From: Vibrio sp. STUT-A11
GTDB lineage: Bacteria > Pseudomonadota > Gammaproteobacteria > Enterobacterales > Vibrionaceae
NCBI RefSeq assembly: GCF_026000435.1
Contig: NZ_AP026764.1
Location: 868,001 to 932,000 of the forward strand
DNA length: 64,000 bases
Reading direction: 5' to 3'
This document shows, in pieces, positions 62,274 through 64,000 of this stretch (its first letter is position 1; every line of letters starts with the position of its first letter). The notes beneath the pieces are model-generated. The model saw nothing but the letters and a program-made list of their open reading frames with translations. It searched no databases and was not told the origin of the DNA. The translations under genes and the position numbers were made by a program.

Positions 62274-63275
62274 ATGAGTAAATCTATTAACGATGTATCT
62301 GATGAAAGTACCGATCTTCTGACTGAGATTTCGGTTGCTTATTACCAAGATGGGGCAACACAAGAAGAGATCTCGAAAAAGTATGCTGTCTCCCGCGCGA
62401 AAGTGGGACGTATGCTAAAGCAAGCAAGAGATGAAGGCATCGTGGAGATCACCGTTAAATATCACCCGGTATTTAGCGCTAAGATTGAACAAAGGCTGAT
62501 TGAACGTTTTGGCGTGAAACGCGCCTTGGTGGCTTTAGATCAGCCAAGCGAAGAGCAGCAAAGGTTACAAGTCGCTGGGCTGGTATCCAAATACATGGCG
62601 AGCACGCTACAAAATGGTACGGTTGTGACCGTAGGGCAGGGACGTAATGTATCTGCAGTCGCGCATCATGTTGGCGTTATCCCACAAAAGGACGTTAAGT
62701 TTGTTTGTGGCATTGGTGGCATCCACCCGCGGGGAGGCATGTTTAACGCTGACCATATTTGCCGTCAGTTCGCCAAAAGTTATGGCGGCACATCAGAAAC
62801 GCTATACGCACCAGCCTATGCAGAAAACCGGGAGCAGAAACTTGCTTTTATGCAAAACGCGACGGTTAAGCAGACTCTGGACCTCGCACGTAAAGCCGAT
62901 GTGGCTCTGGTTGGAATCGGCGATATGAGTGAAAACAGCTACATGGTCGACCTCGGTTGGTTTACCGCAGAAGAAGTCGTGCAGTCGAGAATGATGCAAG
63001 GTGTAGTTGGAGATTTCGCGGGGTACGATTTTTTCGATATTAATGGCGTATCCGCAAAGACGGTGATGAGCGACCGTATTATCGGTCTTGGCATTGATGA
63101 ATTCCGCTCCGTTTCTGAAGTGATCGCCATTGCTGCCGAGAACAGTAAACCTTTGGCATTACTCGGAGCTTTAAGAACGGGCGCGATTGACGTTATTGCC
63201 ACTAGCGTGAGTAACGCATTAACGGTACTCAACCTAGATGAGCAAATGAACGGCAAACCAGTATCGGACATCTAG
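62274..63275 (+). CDS. SorC-family transcriptional regulator, sugar-binding
   Basis: A 333-residue SorC-type regulator. The N-terminal helix-turn-helix (YYQDGATQEEISKKYAVSRA, then KVGRMLKQARDEGIVEI) precedes a sugar-phosphate-binding domain (about 75-325; VTVGQGRNVSAVAHHVG, GIGGIHPRGGMFNADH, ALVGIGDMSENSYM). The ATG at 62274 has AGGTTGA; the frame is open 12 codons earlier. It is divergent from tal-tkt and probably controls them in response to a sugar phosphate (inference). Confidence 0.87.
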   Translation: MSKSINDVSDESTDLLTEISVAYYQDGATQEEISKKYAVSRAKVGRMLKQARDEGIVEITVKYHPVFSAKIEQRLIERFGVKRALVALDQPSEEQQRLQVAGLVSKYMASTLQNGTVVTVGQGRNVSAVAHHVGVIPQKDVKFVCGIGGIHPRGGMFNADHICRQFAKSYGGTSETLYAPAYAENREQKLAFMQNATVKQTLDLARKADVALVGIGDMSENSYMVDLGWFTAEEVVQSRMMQGVVGDFAGYDFFDINGVSAKTVMSDRIIGLGIDEFRSVSEVIAIAAENSKPLALLGALRTGAIDVIATSVSNALTVLNLDEQMNGKPVSDI

Positions 63276-63979
63276 TTCGAATAACTTGCCATTAATGTAA
63301 TAGGGCTGCGAGTGTTTAGAAATCACTCGCAGCCTGATTTCCTTCCTAAGTTTAAAGTATTCCTCGCGGCTCATTGGAACCCGATTAGCTCAGAGGAAAC
63401 CCGGGCAAGACATTTTTCTATTCGCTAATGATGCTTTTATATTCACTTGTGCTATTTAAATAAACCGGAATTTAAGGTTTTTTCTAGTGATTGTGGAAAT
63501 ATTAATTCAACGATAATTTGTTGATTCTAAATGTGACTTGTTCAATTTTATCACCCAAGTCACCGCCTTTCTGTTCATGTGTTTCTTGTTGCTGTGTGCG
63601 TTTTTAATGATTGCAAATTGAAGTAAAGTATATAAATATTAGCCCGCACTCGCAGTTCTCCATGGTAGGGAGAAAAACAAATCTCATTGTTTTGCTGCGA
63701 TTTCAGTCAGGTTTGTCGTCGTGTGTTCTCCCACGCCTTCTGGCTGACGTAAAGTACAGGGAAAGTTTCAATCCGTTTCTGAGTGGCACACAAATAGCGC
63801 ACAAAGCTCTCATTTCATCTCATTCTCGTTTGCTATTTCTCCCTGAGCACACCATAACTTTATGAAGTATATCCAAATGACTTCAAGGTACTTGATTCAG
63901 AGCGTTGCTGTTTTCTGTGCATCAAACATCTCAAGGTTATTTGGCTATAACAACCAATCAAAAAGAACAAGGAGCATTT
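63276..63979. other. intergenic region near the right edge
   Basis: About 700 bp. The first 60 bp hold the terminator of the SorC gene. The rest is AT-rich and shows no gene with a good start; an 84-codon frame at 63611-63865 has no Shine-Dalgarno site and no protein-like character. Confidence 0.45.
63304..63334 (+). terminator. terminator-like hairpin of SorC gene
   Basis: GGCTGCGAGTG pairs with CACTCGCAGCC (eleven base pairs). The following TGATTTCC is only a weak T-tract. Confidence 0.72.
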
Positions 63980-64000
63980 ATGTACCAAGCACTAAGGAAT
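63980..64000 (+). CDS. start of a gene cut by the right edge
   Basis: AAGGAG lies 6 nt before ATG at 63980, and seven codons (MYQALRN) follow to the edge. The strong site makes a real start likely. The product cannot be identified. Confidence 0.5.

Noticed and set aside
63375..63410. tRNA-like fragment (ATTAGCTCAG followed by GGAAACCCGGG)
   Set aside because: It resembles a D-arm by chance; no acceptor, anticodon or T-arm could be folded around it.
63611..63865. 84-codon open frame near the right edge
   Set aside because: No Shine-Dalgarno site, composition unlike a folded protein, and an isolated position in an AT-rich gap.
1..64000. prophage, insertion sequence, integron, CRISPR or toxin-antitoxin systems
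   Set aside because: I saw no transposase, integrase, capsid, Cas or typical toxin-antitoxin pair, and no array of regular repeats.

Overview
The window looks like part of a Vibrio genome of the Harveyi clade. The evidence is a Qrr quorum-sensing small RNA gene, a complete luxPQ pair with every AI-2 contact residue of the V. harveyi receptor, and vemP upstream of a second secDF pair. The mix of genes (periplasmic nitrate reductase, polyhydroxybutyrate operon, transaldolase/transketolase, large GAPDH) fits the smaller vibrio chromosome, but that placement is inference. I see no prophage, insertion sequence, rRNA, tRNA or CRISPR array.

Layout. 1-11.5 kb: HD-domain hydrolase, qrr with its sigma-54 promoter and two LuxO sites, mgtE, an ABC1/UbiB-type kinase, a YjeH-type amino acid exporter with divergent Lrp and LysR regulators, a LysE exporter, large-form GAPDH and a Gfo/Idh/MocA oxidoreductase. 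11.5-26.5 kb: MATE pump, tmaR, yceH and a GIY-YIG protein, luxPQ, a MarR-HlyD-DUF2955 efflux operon with a paired operator, PilZ protein, DMT transporter with divergent Lrp regulator, and several small or secreted unknowns. 26.5-36 kb: vemP-secD2-secF2, LysE exporter, phaB-phaA-phaP-phaC. 36-43.4 kb: napFDABC plus a 44-residue membrane protein, divergent from narQP. 43.4-53.5 kb: a 57-residue protein, a DUF6279 lipoprotein, pepT, dCMP deaminase, an RND pump pair, an HBM-type chemoreceptor and arfB. 53.5-64 kb: YqaB-like phosphatase, OmpA-family porin, aroG with a TyrR box, PAS chemoreceptor, tkt and tal with a divergent SorC-family regulator, and the start of one more gene at the right edge.

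How the parts work together. LuxP binds AI-2 in the periplasm and controls the hybrid kinase LuxQ. By established knowledge the signal passes through LuxU to LuxO, and phospho-LuxO with sigma-54 transcribes qrr genes such as the one here, so the window holds both an input and an output of one circuit (luxU and luxO lie elsewhere). VemP senses Sec export by stalling its own translation and so opens the secD2 ribosome-binding site. NarQP with FNR probably control the nap operon through sites in the shared promoter region. The pha genes make and store polyhydroxybutyrate. Tal and Tkt form the non-oxidative pentose phosphate branch and appear to share a repeated operator motif with the SorC regulator.

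Other notable structure: a 133-bp REPIN-like repeat in three equal-length copies, two of them followed by the same extra palindrome; and two short genes (44 and 57 codons) identified from reading frame, Shine-Dalgarno site and context.
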